From Achromobacter animicus (lineage in GTDB: Bacteria; Pseudomonadota; Gammaproteobacteria; Burkholderiales; Burkholderiaceae_B): a stretch of DNA of 64,000 nucleotides. Made by a program: the position numbers and the translations under genes. A model generated the notes under the pieces. It did no database searches, was not told the origin of the DNA, and saw nothing but the letters and a program-made list of their open reading frames with translations. Location of the stretch: contig NZ_CADIJM010000011.1 of the NCBI RefSeq assembly GCF_902859585.1, positions 92,026 to 156,025 on the forward strand, in the 5' to 3' direction. Shown here piece after piece: positions 25,641-33,687 of the stretch (positions are counted from its first letter, which is position 1; every line of letters starts with the position of its first letter).

Positions 25641-26086
25641 GCCATCACCTTGCGGTACTGGATGAAGCCGGAACGGTCGGCAATCCGGTCGTAGAGCTGC
25701 ATGGCGGTCGCGTTGGTTTCGTGTGTCAGCCAATAGACGCGGGCGCAGTTGGCCGCGGCGGCTTCGGCGTAGACGTGTTCGATCAACTTGCGGCCCGCGC
25801 CCGTGCCGCGCGCGTCCTGGTCCACATAAAGGTCCTGCAGGTAGCAGTAGTCGCCGGCGGTCCAGGTGGAGCGATGGAAGATCCAGTGCACCATGCCGAC
25901 AGCGCGGCCGCTTTCATAGACCAGCGCCGCGTGCATGGGCTCGGCGGGGTCCAGGAAGCGCGCCCAGGTGTTGCGCGTGACGGCGTCGTCGATGCTGACG
26001 CGGTAGAAGTCCTGGTAGCCCTTCCACAGGGGCAGCCAGGCGTCGAAGTCGGTGGCGACGATGGGACGGATTTCTGCGGTACTCAT
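25637..26086 (-). CDS. GNAT family N-acetyltransferase
   Basis: 149 residues of the GNAT fold: MSTAEIRPIVATDFDAWLPLW at the start, LQDLYVDQDARGTGAGRKLIEHV (acetyl-CoA pyrophosphate loop, R-G-x-G-x-G/A) and a late strand RVYWLTHETNATAMQLYDRIADRSGFIQY, as in aminoglycoside- and polyamine-type acetyltransferases. The substrate is unknown. The start at 26086 matches the fold; upstream frame is not conserved-looking. Coupled to the HIT gene by a 4-base overlap. Confidence 0.9.
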   Translation of the reverse strand: MSTAEIRPIVATDFDAWLPLWKGYQDFYRVSIDDAVTRNTWARFLDPAEPMHAALVYESGRAVGMVHWIFHRSTWTAGDYCYLQDLYVDQDARGTGAGRKLIEHVYAEAAAANCARVYWLTHETNATAMQLYDRIADRSGFIQYRKVMA

Positions 26087-26108
26087 GGCGCAAGGCCTCC
26101 TGGGGTCT

Positions 26109-27575
26109 TCAGAGTTGGATTTCCATGGCGTCGACGATATGCCGCAGCACCTGCAGGCGAGCGTAACGCTTGTCGTTGGCCGACACCAGATGCCACGGCG
26201 CGTGGGCCACATCGGTGCGCGTCATCATCTCGTTGGCTGCCGCCGCGTATTCTTTCCACTTGTCGCGGTTGCGCCAGTCGTCGGGCGTGATCTTGAAATT
26301 CTTGAACGGTGATTTCTCGCGCTCGTGAAAACGCTTGAGCTGCTCGTCGGGCGTGACGGCCAGCCAGAACTTCAGCACCAGCGCGCCGCTGGCGGCAAGC
26401 TGTTCCTCGAAGTCGTTGATCTCGGCATACGCGCGGCGCCACCGGGCGGGCGGTATCAGCTTTTCGACGCGCTCGACCAGCACGCGGCCGTACCACGAGC
26501 GGTCGAAGATGCCGATGCGGCCATGGCTGGGAATGCAGCGCCAGAAACGCCACAGATAGGGCCGGGCCAACTCTTCGGTCGTGGGCGCGGATATCGGCGT
26601 GATGTCGACTTGCCGGATATCCAGCGCGTGTGTGACGCGGCGGATGGCACCACCCTTGCCGGCTGCGTCCTGCCCCTCGAACACCAGGATCAGGGAGCGA
26701 TTCCTGAACTTGTCGGACCGGGCGGCGCGCGCCAGCCGGCCTTGCAGCAGGCCGAGTTCGGTCTCGTAGTCTTCCTTGTCCACCTTGGCGTCGTAGTCCA
26801 GCTTGCCCAGCCGGTCCACGATGCGCGTCGTGCTGGAGTGCGCCACGAAAGCGGGCGGCAGGCGGGGCACCCCGCGCCGGCGCAGCGCGCCGAGCACCGC
26901 CTCGGCCGTGCGGGCGGCGCGCATGTTTTCGTCGGCGCTGGGAATCACCACCCACGGCGCATGGCCGCAGTCGGTGTGATTGAGGACGACTTGGGCGCCG
27001 GCCCGGATGCGGTCGAACCGCTTGTTGACCTTCATGTCGACCGGACTGACCTGCCAGGCCGTATCGGGGTTGGCCAGCAGGCGCTGCGCGCGCGTCTTCT
27101 GCGCCTTGGCGGACAGGTGAAACCACAGCTTGATGATCTGCACGCCTTCGGCGGCCAGCATGGTCTCAAAGCGCATGATCGCCGCCGAGTGCGCCTCGAT
27201 CGCGTCCGCGTTGGGCTTCTTGCGCGCGGCTTCAATGACGAGCGGCGTATACCATGAGCCGAACACGATGCCCGTGCTGCCCTTGGGCGGCAGATCGCGC
27301 CAGTAGCGCCACAGCGGTGGGCGCTCGAGCTCGTCGCCTTCGCGCGGCCCGTAGGCCAGCGTGCGGATGTGGCGCGGGTCCATCCATTCGTTCAGCAGGT
27401 TGATCGTGGCGCCCTTGCCGGCGCCATCGATGCCGGCCACGACGATCAGAAGCGTCTTGTCGGCCTGCCGCAGCCGTTCGTATTGCGCATTGAGCAACGC
27501 GACGCGCAGCCGCGCTTCGAGCGCCTTGAATTCGTCTTTGGACAGGATGGGGTCGGCTTCGGCTTCGGCAAACAT
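26109..27575 (-). CDS. pap: Two-domain polyphosphate:AMP phosphotransferase (PPK2 class)
   Basis: 488 residues made of two PPK2 domains. The first has Walker A GIDGAGKGATINLLNEW and lid SWYTPLVIEA; the second has GQDAAGKGGAIRRVTHALD, SAPTTEELARPYLWRFW and RSWYGRVLVERVE. This arrangement is the polyphosphate:AMP phosphotransferase type, which makes ADP from AMP and polyphosphate; in characterised members the C-terminal domain carries activity. Cytoplasmic. It sits 22 bases upstream of the GNAT gene on the same strand, so the pap-GNAT-HIT genes may be cotranscribed. Confidence 0.92.
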   Translation of the reverse strand: MFAEAEADPILSKDEFKALEARLRVALLNAQYERLRQADKTLLIVVAGIDGAGKGATINLLNEWMDPRHIRTLAYGPREGDELERPPLWRYWRDLPPKGSTGIVFGSWYTPLVIEAARKKPNADAIEAHSAAIMRFETMLAAEGVQIIKLWFHLSAKAQKTRAQRLLANPDTAWQVSPVDMKVNKRFDRIRAGAQVVLNHTDCGHAPWVVIPSADENMRAARTAEAVLGALRRRGVPRLPPAFVAHSSTTRIVDRLGKLDYDAKVDKEDYETELGLLQGRLARAARSDKFRNRSLILVFEGQDAAGKGGAIRRVTHALDIRQVDITPISAPTTEELARPYLWRFWRCIPSHGRIGIFDRSWYGRVLVERVEKLIPPARWRRAYAEINDFEEQLAASGALVLKFWLAVTPDEQLKRFHEREKSPFKNFKITPDDWRNRDKWKEYAAAANEMMTRTDVAHAPWHLVSANDKRYARLQVLRHIVDAMEIQL

Positions 27576-27657
27576 GGATGCGCGTCGGATCGGGTGGCTG
27601 CGATCGGGCGATCTTGCGGGATAAGGCCGCGCGGCGCAAGTGCGCCGCGGCCGAGGG

Positions 27658-28521
27658 TCAGAGCGCGTTCACGGGAATCTTGAGATAGCGCACGCCGTTG
27701 TCTTCGGGGGGCGGGAAATGGCCCGCGCGGATGTTCACCTGGATCGCCGGCAGAATCAGCGTGGGCATCGACAGCGTGGCATCGCGCCGCGTGCGCATGG
27801 CGACGAATTCGTCCTCGGTAATGCCGTCGCGCACGTGGATGTTGCCGCGGCGCTCTTCGGCCACGGTGGTTTGCCAGGCGGCCTCGCGGCCCGCCGGCGG
27901 ATAGTCGTGGCACATGTAGAGCCGCGTGTCGTCTGGCAGGCTCAGCAGCCGTTGGATCGACTGATACAGCAGATGCGCGTCGCCACCGGGAAAATCGCAG
28001 CGCGCCGTGCCCACGTCCGGCATGAAAAGCGTGTCGCCCACGAATGCCGCATCGCCGATCAGATAGGCCATGTCGGCCGGCGTGTGGCCGGGCACGTGGA
28101 TGGCCGTGGCGGTCAGCGAACCGATCTGAAAGGTCTCGCCATCGGCGAACAGATGGCCGAATTGCGAGCCGTCGAGCTGGAACTCCGGCTCCAGGTTCAG
28201 GATGGTCTTGAAGACGCCCTGCACGGTGCGGATGCTCTGGCCGATGGCGATCACGCCACCAAGCTGCCGTTGCAGATAGGGCGCCGCCGACAGATGATCG
28301 GCGTGGGCATGGGTTTCCAGCAGCCAGACGGTCCGCAGGCTGCGTTCGCGCACGTAATTAGCCACGCGATCGGCGCTGGCGGTGCTGCTGCGGCCGGACT
28401 TGGGATCGTAATCCAGCACCGAATCGATGATGGCGCACGCGCCGCCGGGCGCGGGTTCGTGGACGACGTAGGTGATGGTCGCAGTGACGGTGTCGAAGAA
28501 GGCCTGGATGTGCGGGGTCAT
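27658..28521 (-). CDS. MBL-fold metallo-hydrolase, persulfide dioxygenase/Blh-like
   Basis: 287 residues with the metallo-beta-lactamase metal motif THAHADH (70-76), HVPGHTPADMAYLIGD, GDTLFMPDVGTARCDFPGG and MCHDYPPAGREAAWQTTV. That last pattern is the ETHE1/Blh group, enzymes that oxidise glutathione persulfide to sulfite using Fe(II) and O2. The divergent ArsR gene and the YeeE/YedE pair make the known BigR sulfide-response module. The intervening spacer is AT-rich with nested inverted repeats, fitting control by that ArsR repressor. Confidence 0.9.
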   Translation of the reverse strand: MTPHIQAFFDTVTATITYVVHEPAPGGACAIIDSVLDYDPKSGRSSTASADRVANYVRERSLRTVWLLETHAHADHLSAAPYLQRQLGGVIAIGQSIRTVQGVFKTILNLEPEFQLDGSQFGHLFADGETFQIGSLTATAIHVPGHTPADMAYLIGDAAFVGDTLFMPDVGTARCDFPGGDAHLLYQSIQRLLSLPDDTRLYMCHDYPPAGREAAWQTTVAEERRGNIHVRDGITEDEFVAMRTRRDATLSMPTLILPAIQVNIRAGHFPPPEDNGVRYLKIPVNAL

Positions 28522-28572
28522 GAGGGCTCGCGTGAAGGCCGCAAGGGCGGCCCGATCAGGTCAATTTACGAA

Positions 28573-28609
28573 AATAAATAATATTTGCGCATAGTTTATT
28601 CATAAATAT
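28573..28609. promoter_or_regulatory. Candidate BigR-type operator
   Basis: AT-rich island in the 126-base divergent spacer. Inverted repeats AATAAA (28573-28578) / TTTATT (28595-28600) and ATATTT (28581-28586) / AAATAT (28604-28609) interleave. BigR operators are AT-rich imperfect palindromes overlapping the promoter, so this is the probable site controlling both the hydrolase and the arsR operon. Confidence 0.55.
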
Positions 28610-28647
28610 AATGACGCGGCTATCCCCCACGTGTCCGACACCTCGTC

Positions 28648-28983
28648 ATGAACGCTCCCCTTACCGATTGCGAAGTCGCCGTCCTGCGCGAGTCCGCCAC
28701 CCAGGCCTGCGCGCTGCTCAAGGCGCTGGCCAACGAAGACCGCTTGCTGCTCTTGTGTCAGCTGGTCCAGAATGAACGCAACGTCGGCGAGTTGGAATCG
28801 CTGACCGGCATCCGCCAGCCGACGCTCTCGCAACAGCTGGGTGTGCTGCGCGACGAGGGTCTGGTCGCGACGCGGCGCGAGGGCAAATACGTCTATTACC
28901 AGATGGCCAGCTTCGAGGTCAGCCAGGTGATGAAAACGCTATCCAGTTTGTACTGCGGACGCGCCATGGAGTCACTCAAGTGA
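28648..28983 (+). CDS. ArsR-family regulator, BigR/SqrR-like sulfide sensor
   Basis: A 111-residue ArsR winged helix protein (LKALANEDRLLLLCQLVQ, then TGIRQPTLSQQLGVLRDEGLVATRREGKYVYYQM). It lacks the metal-binding ELCVCD motif of ArsR/SmtB. Cys37 and Cys103 are 66 residues apart, the same spacing as the Cys42/Cys108 redox pair of Xylella BigR, which form a disulfide or polysulfide link that releases DNA. Cys8 and Cys21 are additional. Predicted repressor of itself, the two downstream membrane genes and the divergent MBL gene. Overlaps the next gene by GTGA. Confidence 0.9.
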   Translation: MNAPLTDCEVAVLRESATQACALLKALANEDRLLLLCQLVQNERNVGELESLTGIRQPTLSQQLGVLRDEGLVATRREGKYVYYQMASFEVSQVMKTLSSLYCGRAMESLK

Positions 28984-29411
28984 ACGTGGACTGGTCCGCC
29001 TTCACCCCGGCCGCCGGCACGGTGGGCGGCCTGCTGATCGGCGCCGGCGCGGTGCTGCTGATGCTGGGCGCGGGACGCATCGCGGGCATCAGCGGCATCG
29101 TGGGCGGGTTGCTGGCGCCCGAGCGCGGCGGCGGCTGGCGCATCGCTTTCCTGCTGGGGCTGTGCGCCGCGCCCTGGCTGTTCCGCCTCTTTTCCGAACT
29201 GCCTTCCATCACGGTGGAGGCCAGCACGCCGCGCCTTATCGTCGCCGGCCTGCTGGTCGGCATCGGCACGCGCTATGCGTCTGGGTGCACCAGCGGACAC
29301 GGCGTGTGCGGCCTGTCGCGCGGCTCGCGCCGGTCGCTCGTGGCGACGCTGATCTTCATGGCCGCGGGCTTTGCCACGGTCTACGTGCTGCGGCACGTGG
29401 CGGGCGTCTGA
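28980..29411 (+). CDS. YeeE/YedE sulfur-transport membrane protein, first half
   Basis: 143 residues with about four hydrophobic segments and the signature YASGCTSGHGVCGLSRGSRRS, whose cysteine is in the channel of YeeE-type thiosulfate transporters. It represents one half of the fused YeeE protein, the other half being the next gene. GTG start at 28980 overlaps the arsR stop; GGAG lies ten bases upstream. Inner membrane; probably imports or exports a reduced sulfur compound under BigR control. Confidence 0.9.
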   Translation: MNVDWSAFTPAAGTVGGLLIGAGAVLLMLGAGRIAGISGIVGGLLAPERGGGWRIAFLLGLCAAPWLFRLFSELPSITVEASTPRLIVAGLLVGIGTRYASGCTSGHGVCGLSRGSRRSLVATLIFMAAGFATVYVLRHVAGV

Positions 29412-29413
29412 TC

Positions 29414-29860
29414 ATGGCCGCGCTCTACGCCTTCGCCGCCGGGCTCGTCTTCGGACTGGGCCTGCTCATATCGGGCCTGGCGGACCCGGCACGGGTGCTG
29501 GGCTTTCTGGATCTGGCCGGGTTGTGGAATCCTACCCTGGCATTCGTGATGGGCGGCGCCGTGCTGGCGACCAGTGTCGGTTATGCGCTGTTGCGGCGTC
29601 GCCGGGCCAGCTTGTCCGGCGAGCCCATGCGCTGGCCGCAAGCCACCCGGCTCGACGCGCGTCTGGCTGCCGGCAGCCTGGCGTTTGGCGTGGGGTGGGG
29701 GCTGGCGGGCTTCTGCCCCGGCCCGGCGCTCGTCGCTGCCGCGGCGGGCATCGGCGACGCAGCGGTGTTTGCGGGGGCGATGCTCGTTGGCATGGGCATC
29801 CACGCGTACATCACGCGGGCTGGGCGCCGCGACGGCGACGCAACCGGACCGCGCGCGTAG
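29414..29860 (+). CDS. YeeE/YedE-type (DUF6691) membrane protein, second half
   Basis: 148 residues, four predicted membrane segments (AALYAFAAGLVFGLGLLISG at the start, then WNPTLAFVMGGAVLA) and the GWGLAGFCPGPALVA motif corresponding to the second pseudo-repeat of YeeE proteins. It starts two bases after the first half's stop, so the two should assemble as a heterodimer (inference). The frame is open upstream but the ATG at 29414 begins the family alignment. Confidence 0.9.
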   Translation: MAALYAFAAGLVFGLGLLISGLADPARVLGFLDLAGLWNPTLAFVMGGAVLATSVGYALLRRRRASLSGEPMRWPQATRLDARLAAGSLAFGVGWGLAGFCPGPALVAAAAGIGDAAVFAGAMLVGMGIHAYITRAGRRDGDATGPRA

Positions 29861-29870
29861 CGGCCGCTTG

Positions 29871-29915
29871 CCCGCGCGCCTGCCCGCGCGCTTGCCCTCG
29901 CGCTTGCACTCGAGT
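29871..29915. repeat. Degenerate 12-bp tandem repeat after YeeE pair
   Basis: Units based on TTGCCCGCGCGC (TTGCCCGCGCGCC, TGCCCGCGCGC, TTGCCCTCGCGC, TTGCACTCGAG) occupy the 63-base spacer between convergent genes. No terminator with a U-tract seen. Confidence 0.6.
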
Positions 29916-29923
29916 CGAATCGC

Positions 29924-31192
29924 CTATTCGTACGTCCGGATGTCGTCGATGACCTTGCCGTCGTTCGGTAGGCCACCCTCGGCCACCCATTCGACATCGG
30001 CCCGCAACTTCGTCAAGTCTCTCGCCGAATCGGCAATCCGGCGGGCCAGCGCGTCGTTCTGTTCGCGCGACTCCACCTTCAGCACCATGCGGTCCGACCC
30101 GGTGCTGCCGCTGATGACCAGCCGCGCCCGCAGGATCTCCGGATGCCGCCGCGCCACGTCCGCCACCTGCGACGGATGCACGAACATGCCGCGCACCTTG
30201 GTGGTCTGGTCGGCGCGTCCCATCCAGCCCTTGATGCGTGTGTTGGTGCGTCCGCACGGCGAGATGCCGGACATCACCGCGGACAGATCGCCGGTGCCAA
30301 AGCGCACCAGCGGGTAATCCGGATTCAACGTGGTCACCACGACCTCGCCGACTTCGCCTGCCGGCACGGGTTCGCCGGTGCCGGGACGCACGATCTCGAC
30401 AATGATGTCCTCGCCCACCACAAGCCCTTCGCGAGCGGGCGTCTCGAACGCGATCATGCCCAGGTCGGCGCTGCCGTAGGCCTGGTAGCCGTCGATGCCG
30501 CGCGCCGCCAGCCAGTCGCGCAGCGACGGCGGAAAGGCTTCGCCGGAGACCAGTGCGCGCCGCAGCGAATCGAGCTTCACGCCCAGTTCGTCTGATTTCT
30601 CAAGAATGATCTTCAGGAAGCTCGGCGTGCCGGTGTAGCCGCTGGGCGCCAGGTCCTGAATCGCGCGAACCTGCTGCTCGGTCTGCCCGGTGCCGCCGGG
30701 AAACACGGTGCAGCCCACGGCGTGGGCGGCCGTTTCCATCATCGAGCCGGCCGGCGTGAAGTGGTACGAAAAGCAGTTGTAGGCCAGTTCGCCGGCGCGA
30801 AAGCCCGCCGCGTACAGGGCGCGCGCAAAGCGCCAGTAATCCGACCGCGCGCTCTCCGGTTCATAGATCGGACCGGGCGAGGCGAACACACGCACAGCTT
30901 CGCCCCAGCCGATGGCGGAGAACCCGCCGAAGGCTTTCTCGGGACCGGCGGGCTGCGCGCCGTCATCGCGGCTATGCTGCTGGCGTTCCAGCAGTTCATG
31001 CTTGCGCAGGACCGGCAGCCGGGCCAGCGCCTCGCGCGAGGTGATCGTGGCGGGGTCCACGCCGCGCAGTTGCTCGGCAATGGCCGGCGCGCGCGCGATG
31101 GCCCGCGCAATCGCCCCAGGCAGGGCGGCCATCAGATCGCGCTCGCGTTGCTCGGGCGCGCGGGTTTCGCGGTCATCGAAAAACTCGGACAT
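29924..31192 (-). CDS. PaaK-like phenylacetate-CoA ligase family protein
   Basis: 422-residue AMP-forming ligase of the phenylacetate-CoA ligase family. Marks: GFSAIGWGEAVRVFASPGPIYE in the N-terminal half, SGYTGTPSFLKIILEK, YQAYGSADLGMIAFE, VVVTTLNPDYPLVRFGTGDLS, and MGRADQTTKVRGMFVHPSQV. It activates an aryl or arylalkyl acid to a CoA thioester. Last gene of the seven-gene transporter operon, 81 bases after livF. The start at 31192 has GAAGG about ten bases upstream; the open frame to 31249 does not look like the family. Confidence 0.9.
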   Translation of the reverse strand: MSEFFDDRETRAPEQRERDLMAALPGAIARAIARAPAIAEQLRGVDPATITSREALARLPVLRKHELLERQQHSRDDGAQPAGPEKAFGGFSAIGWGEAVRVFASPGPIYEPESARSDYWRFARALYAAGFRAGELAYNCFSYHFTPAGSMMETAAHAVGCTVFPGGTGQTEQQVRAIQDLAPSGYTGTPSFLKIILEKSDELGVKLDSLRRALVSGEAFPPSLRDWLAARGIDGYQAYGSADLGMIAFETPAREGLVVGEDIIVEIVRPGTGEPVPAGEVGEVVVTTLNPDYPLVRFGTGDLSAVMSGISPCGRTNTRIKGWMGRADQTTKVRGMFVHPSQVADVARRHPEILRARLVISGSTGSDRMVLKVESREQNDALARRIADSARDLTKLRADVEWVAEGGLPNDGKVIDDIRTYE

Positions 31193-31273
31193 GGAATCGC
31201 ACCTTCTCGTGTGCCGGTTGGCGGCGCCGTTGCCGGCGCCATGCGGCAAGCGCTGGCTTGCCCGCGTCGGGAA

Positions 31274-32110
31274 TCAGGCCAGCCAGCGTTTGCGGCGGCG
31301 GTAGAACTTGTTGTCTCGGAAACTCTTGCGTTCGCCGCTGGAAATGCCCAGGTAGAACTCCTTTACGTCCTCGTTCTGCGCCAGGTCGGCGGCCGCGCCG
31401 TCCATCATCACGCGCCCGTTTTCCAGGATGTAGCCGTAATCGGCGTAGCGCAGCGCGATGTTGGTGTTCTGCTCGGCAAGCAGGAAGCTCACGCGCTCGC
31501 GCTGGTTCAGGTCGCGCACGATCTCGAAGATCTCTTCGACGATCTGCGGCGCCAGACCCATCGACGGCTCATCGAGCAGGATCATGTTCGGGTTGGCCAT
31601 CAGCGCGCGGCCGATCGCGGTCATCTGCTGCTCGCCGCCCGAGGTGTAGCCGGACTGGCTGGTGCGGCGCTGCTTCAGGCGCGGGAAATACTGGTAGACC
31701 CGCTCCAGCGCGGCGGTGGTGTCGCCCCGGCTCATGCTGCGCGTATAGGCGCCCGTCAGCAGGTTTTCCTCGATGGTGAGGTGGGCAAAGCAATGCCGGC
31801 CTTCCATCACCTGCACGACGCCGCGCTTGACCAGTTCGGCGGGCGTCAGGCGTTCGATACGCTGGCCGCGGTACTGGATGTGGCCCTTCGTGACGTCGCC
31901 GCGCTCGCCCTTGAGCAGGTTCGAGATCGCGCGCAGCGTCGTGGTCTTGCCGGCGCCGTTCGCGCCCAGCAGCGCCACGATCCTGCCTTCGGGCACCTGC
32001 AGGGACACGCCCTTGAGCACCAGGATCACGTGGTTGTAGATCACCTCGATGCCGTTCACATCGAGCAGCACCTGGGGGGCGTCGGCGGCGGCAATATTGG
32101 CGTCGTTCAT
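31274..32110 (-). CDS. LIV-type ABC transporter ATPase (LivF-like), system 1
   Basis: 278 residues, an ABC ATPase of the HAAT family. Walker A GANGAGKTTTLRAISNLL, Q-loop region VVQVMEGRHCFAHLTIEENL, signature YTSGGEQQMTAIGRALM (SGGEQ), Walker B ILLDEPSMGLAP, and H-loop equivalent LLAEQNT (Gln replaces His, usual in LivF). The C-terminal extension (about residues 240-278, GISSGERKSFRDNKFYRRRKRWLA) is longer and more basic than E. coli LivF (237 residues). Confidence 0.93.
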   Translation of the reverse strand: MNDANIAAADAPQVLLDVNGIEVIYNHVILVLKGVSLQVPEGRIVALLGANGAGKTTTLRAISNLLKGERGDVTKGHIQYRGQRIERLTPAELVKRGVVQVMEGRHCFAHLTIEENLLTGAYTRSMSRGDTTAALERVYQYFPRLKQRRTSQSGYTSGGEQQMTAIGRALMANPNMILLDEPSMGLAPQIVEEIFEIVRDLNQRERVSFLLAEQNTNIALRYADYGYILENGRVMMDGAAADLAQNEDVKEFYLGISSGERKSFRDNKFYRRRKRWLA

Positions 32111-32130
32111 AAACCTTCCTGCGGCGTGGC

Positions 32131-32156
32131 GGCGGCCGGCCGGAAAGCCGGCCGCC
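32131..32156 (-). terminator. Hairpin 1 after periplasmic-binding gene of system 1
   Basis: GGCGGCCGGC (32131-32140) pairs perfectly with GCCGGCCGCC (32147-32156). Together with the next hairpin it lies between the binding-protein stop and livF. Such structures commonly protect upstream mRNA and raise binding-protein yield over the ATPase. Confidence 0.6.
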
Positions 32157-32178
32157 GGTTCATATCAACCTGCGTTGC

Positions 32179-32205
32179 GCACCCGCGGCGCGGGGCCGCG
32201 GGTGC
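32179..32205 (-). terminator. Hairpin 2 after periplasmic-binding gene of system 1
   Basis: GCACCCGCGGC (32179-32189) pairs perfectly with GCCGCGGGTGC (32195-32205) around a five-base loop, 11 bases past the binding-protein stop. No U-tract, so mRNA stabilisation or partial attenuation rather than full termination. Confidence 0.6.
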
Positions 32206-32215
32206 TCCAGAAGCA

Positions 32216-33547
32216 TCACTCGCACTTGCGCGGCGTGATGTTCTTTTCCTTGGCGTACTTGGCCGCCGATTCCTTGACCATCGGGTCCAGGATCGTCTTG
32301 TCGGCCTGATACCAGTCGGAAACGACCTTGAACTTGGAACCGTCCCACTGCACGATGCGGGCCCAGTCGTCGCCCTTGTGGTTGGCGCACGAGGTCTTGA
32401 CCGGACGCATGATCTGGCCAAAGCCCAGCTTGTCGAGCTTTTCCTGGGTCAGGTCCAGGTTCTCGAAGCCCCAGCGCACCTGCTCGGGCGTCAGCGCCTT
32501 GCCCTTGCCGTACTTTTCCTGCGCGGCGCGGATCGCTTCCACCTGCAGCATCGAGATCATCATGCCGCGCGTGTGGGCGATGGTGCCCAGCGTGGTCTTG
32601 CCGGTCTTGTCCGCGCCCTGGCCCTTGTCGTAGACGTACTTCTTCAGATCGTCGTAGACCTTGTCGCTGTCGGCGCCGCTGTTGTGGATCGTGATGGCGT
32701 TGTAGCCCTTAGCGACATCGCCCAGGTCCTTCACGTCGCCTTCCGAGCCAGCCCACCAGATCGCGTACATCTTGTCGCGCGGATAGCCGCTGGCCTGCGC
32801 TTCGCGGATGGCGGTGGGCGTCATGATGCCCGCGCTCCACAGCAGCACGTAATTCGGACGCGCCTGGCGGATCTGCAGCCAGGTGGACTTCTGCTCCACG
32901 CCCGGCGCCGTCACCGGATACAGCAGCAGCTCAAATCCTTCCTTGGCCGCGCGCTTCTGCAAGAGCGGGATCGGCTCCTTGCCGTACGGCGAGTCGTGGT
33001 AGACCAGGGCGATCTTCTTGCCCTTGAGCTTGTCCATGCCGCCTTCTTTCTTGGCGATGTCCTGGATCATCACGTCGGCGGCAGTCCAGTACGTGCCCAG
33101 GAGCGGGAAGTTCCACTCGAACACACTGCCGTCCACCGATTGCGACAGGCCGTAGCCCATCGTTTCAACGGGCACCTTGTCGACGATGGCCTTGTCGCTG
33201 ACCGCGAAGGTGATGCCGGTGGACTGCGTGTCGAAGCCCGATGCGCCGGTGCCCTTGCCCTTCAGGCGCTCGTAGCATTCCACGCCGCGGTCCGTGGCGT
33301 AGGCGGTTTCGCATTCTTCATACGTGATCTTGACGCCGTTCACGCCGCCATCGCGCTCGTTCACGAGCTTCAGGTAATCCAGCTTGCCATCGGCCCAGGG
33401 AATGCCCAGCGGCGCGAACGATCCCGTGCGATACACCAGCAACGGAACGAACTGCTCTTCGGCCGCCATTGCCGGCGTGGCCACGGCGCCTGCGGCGCCG
33501 GCTGCGGCCATCAAGGCTGCCGCCAACTTCAGGTTAAGACGCTTCAT
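32216..33547 (-). CDS. LIV-type ABC substrate-binding protein, system 1
   Basis: 443 residues with a signal peptide (MKRLNLKLAAALMAAAGAAG, cleaved near AMA-AEE) and a type I periplasmic-binding fold: WADGKLDYLKLVNERDGGVNG, GVECYERLKGKG, VPVETMGYGLSQSVDG, and a C-terminal disulfide candidate (CANHKGDD, PRKCE). The ligand is presumably an organic acid activated by the operon's ligases, not leucine (inference). ATG at 33547 has AGGAGG at nine bases; the ATG at 33553 is too close to it. Confidence 0.93.
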   Translation of the reverse strand: MKRLNLKLAAALMAAAGAAGAVATPAMAAEEQFVPLLVYRTGSFAPLGIPWADGKLDYLKLVNERDGGVNGVKITYEECETAYATDRGVECYERLKGKGTGASGFDTQSTGITFAVSDKAIVDKVPVETMGYGLSQSVDGSVFEWNFPLLGTYWTAADVMIQDIAKKEGGMDKLKGKKIALVYHDSPYGKEPIPLLQKRAAKEGFELLLYPVTAPGVEQKSTWLQIRQARPNYVLLWSAGIMTPTAIREAQASGYPRDKMYAIWWAGSEGDVKDLGDVAKGYNAITIHNSGADSDKVYDDLKKYVYDKGQGADKTGKTTLGTIAHTRGMMISMLQVEAIRAAQEKYGKGKALTPEQVRWGFENLDLTQEKLDKLGFGQIMRPVKTSCANHKGDDWARIVQWDGSKFKVVSDWYQADKTILDPMVKESAAKYAKEKNITPRKCE

Positions 33548-33687
33548 CTCCATTTACCTCCTGCGTGGTGTTTGGGTCGGTCAACCCTGTGACACCGGGA
33601 TTGGCCCGGTCTTGAGCCGGGTATTCGGGGCGGGGGTCCAGCGCGGTTGTGCTGCGATGGACCCACGGAAATCAAAACGAAACACGA

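Noticed and set aside
30722-33592. Very long plus-strand open frame opposite the LIV system 1 genes
   Set aside because: The minus-strand genes have intact domains throughout; the antisense translation is His/Arg/Ala-rich and resembles no family, as expected from high GC.
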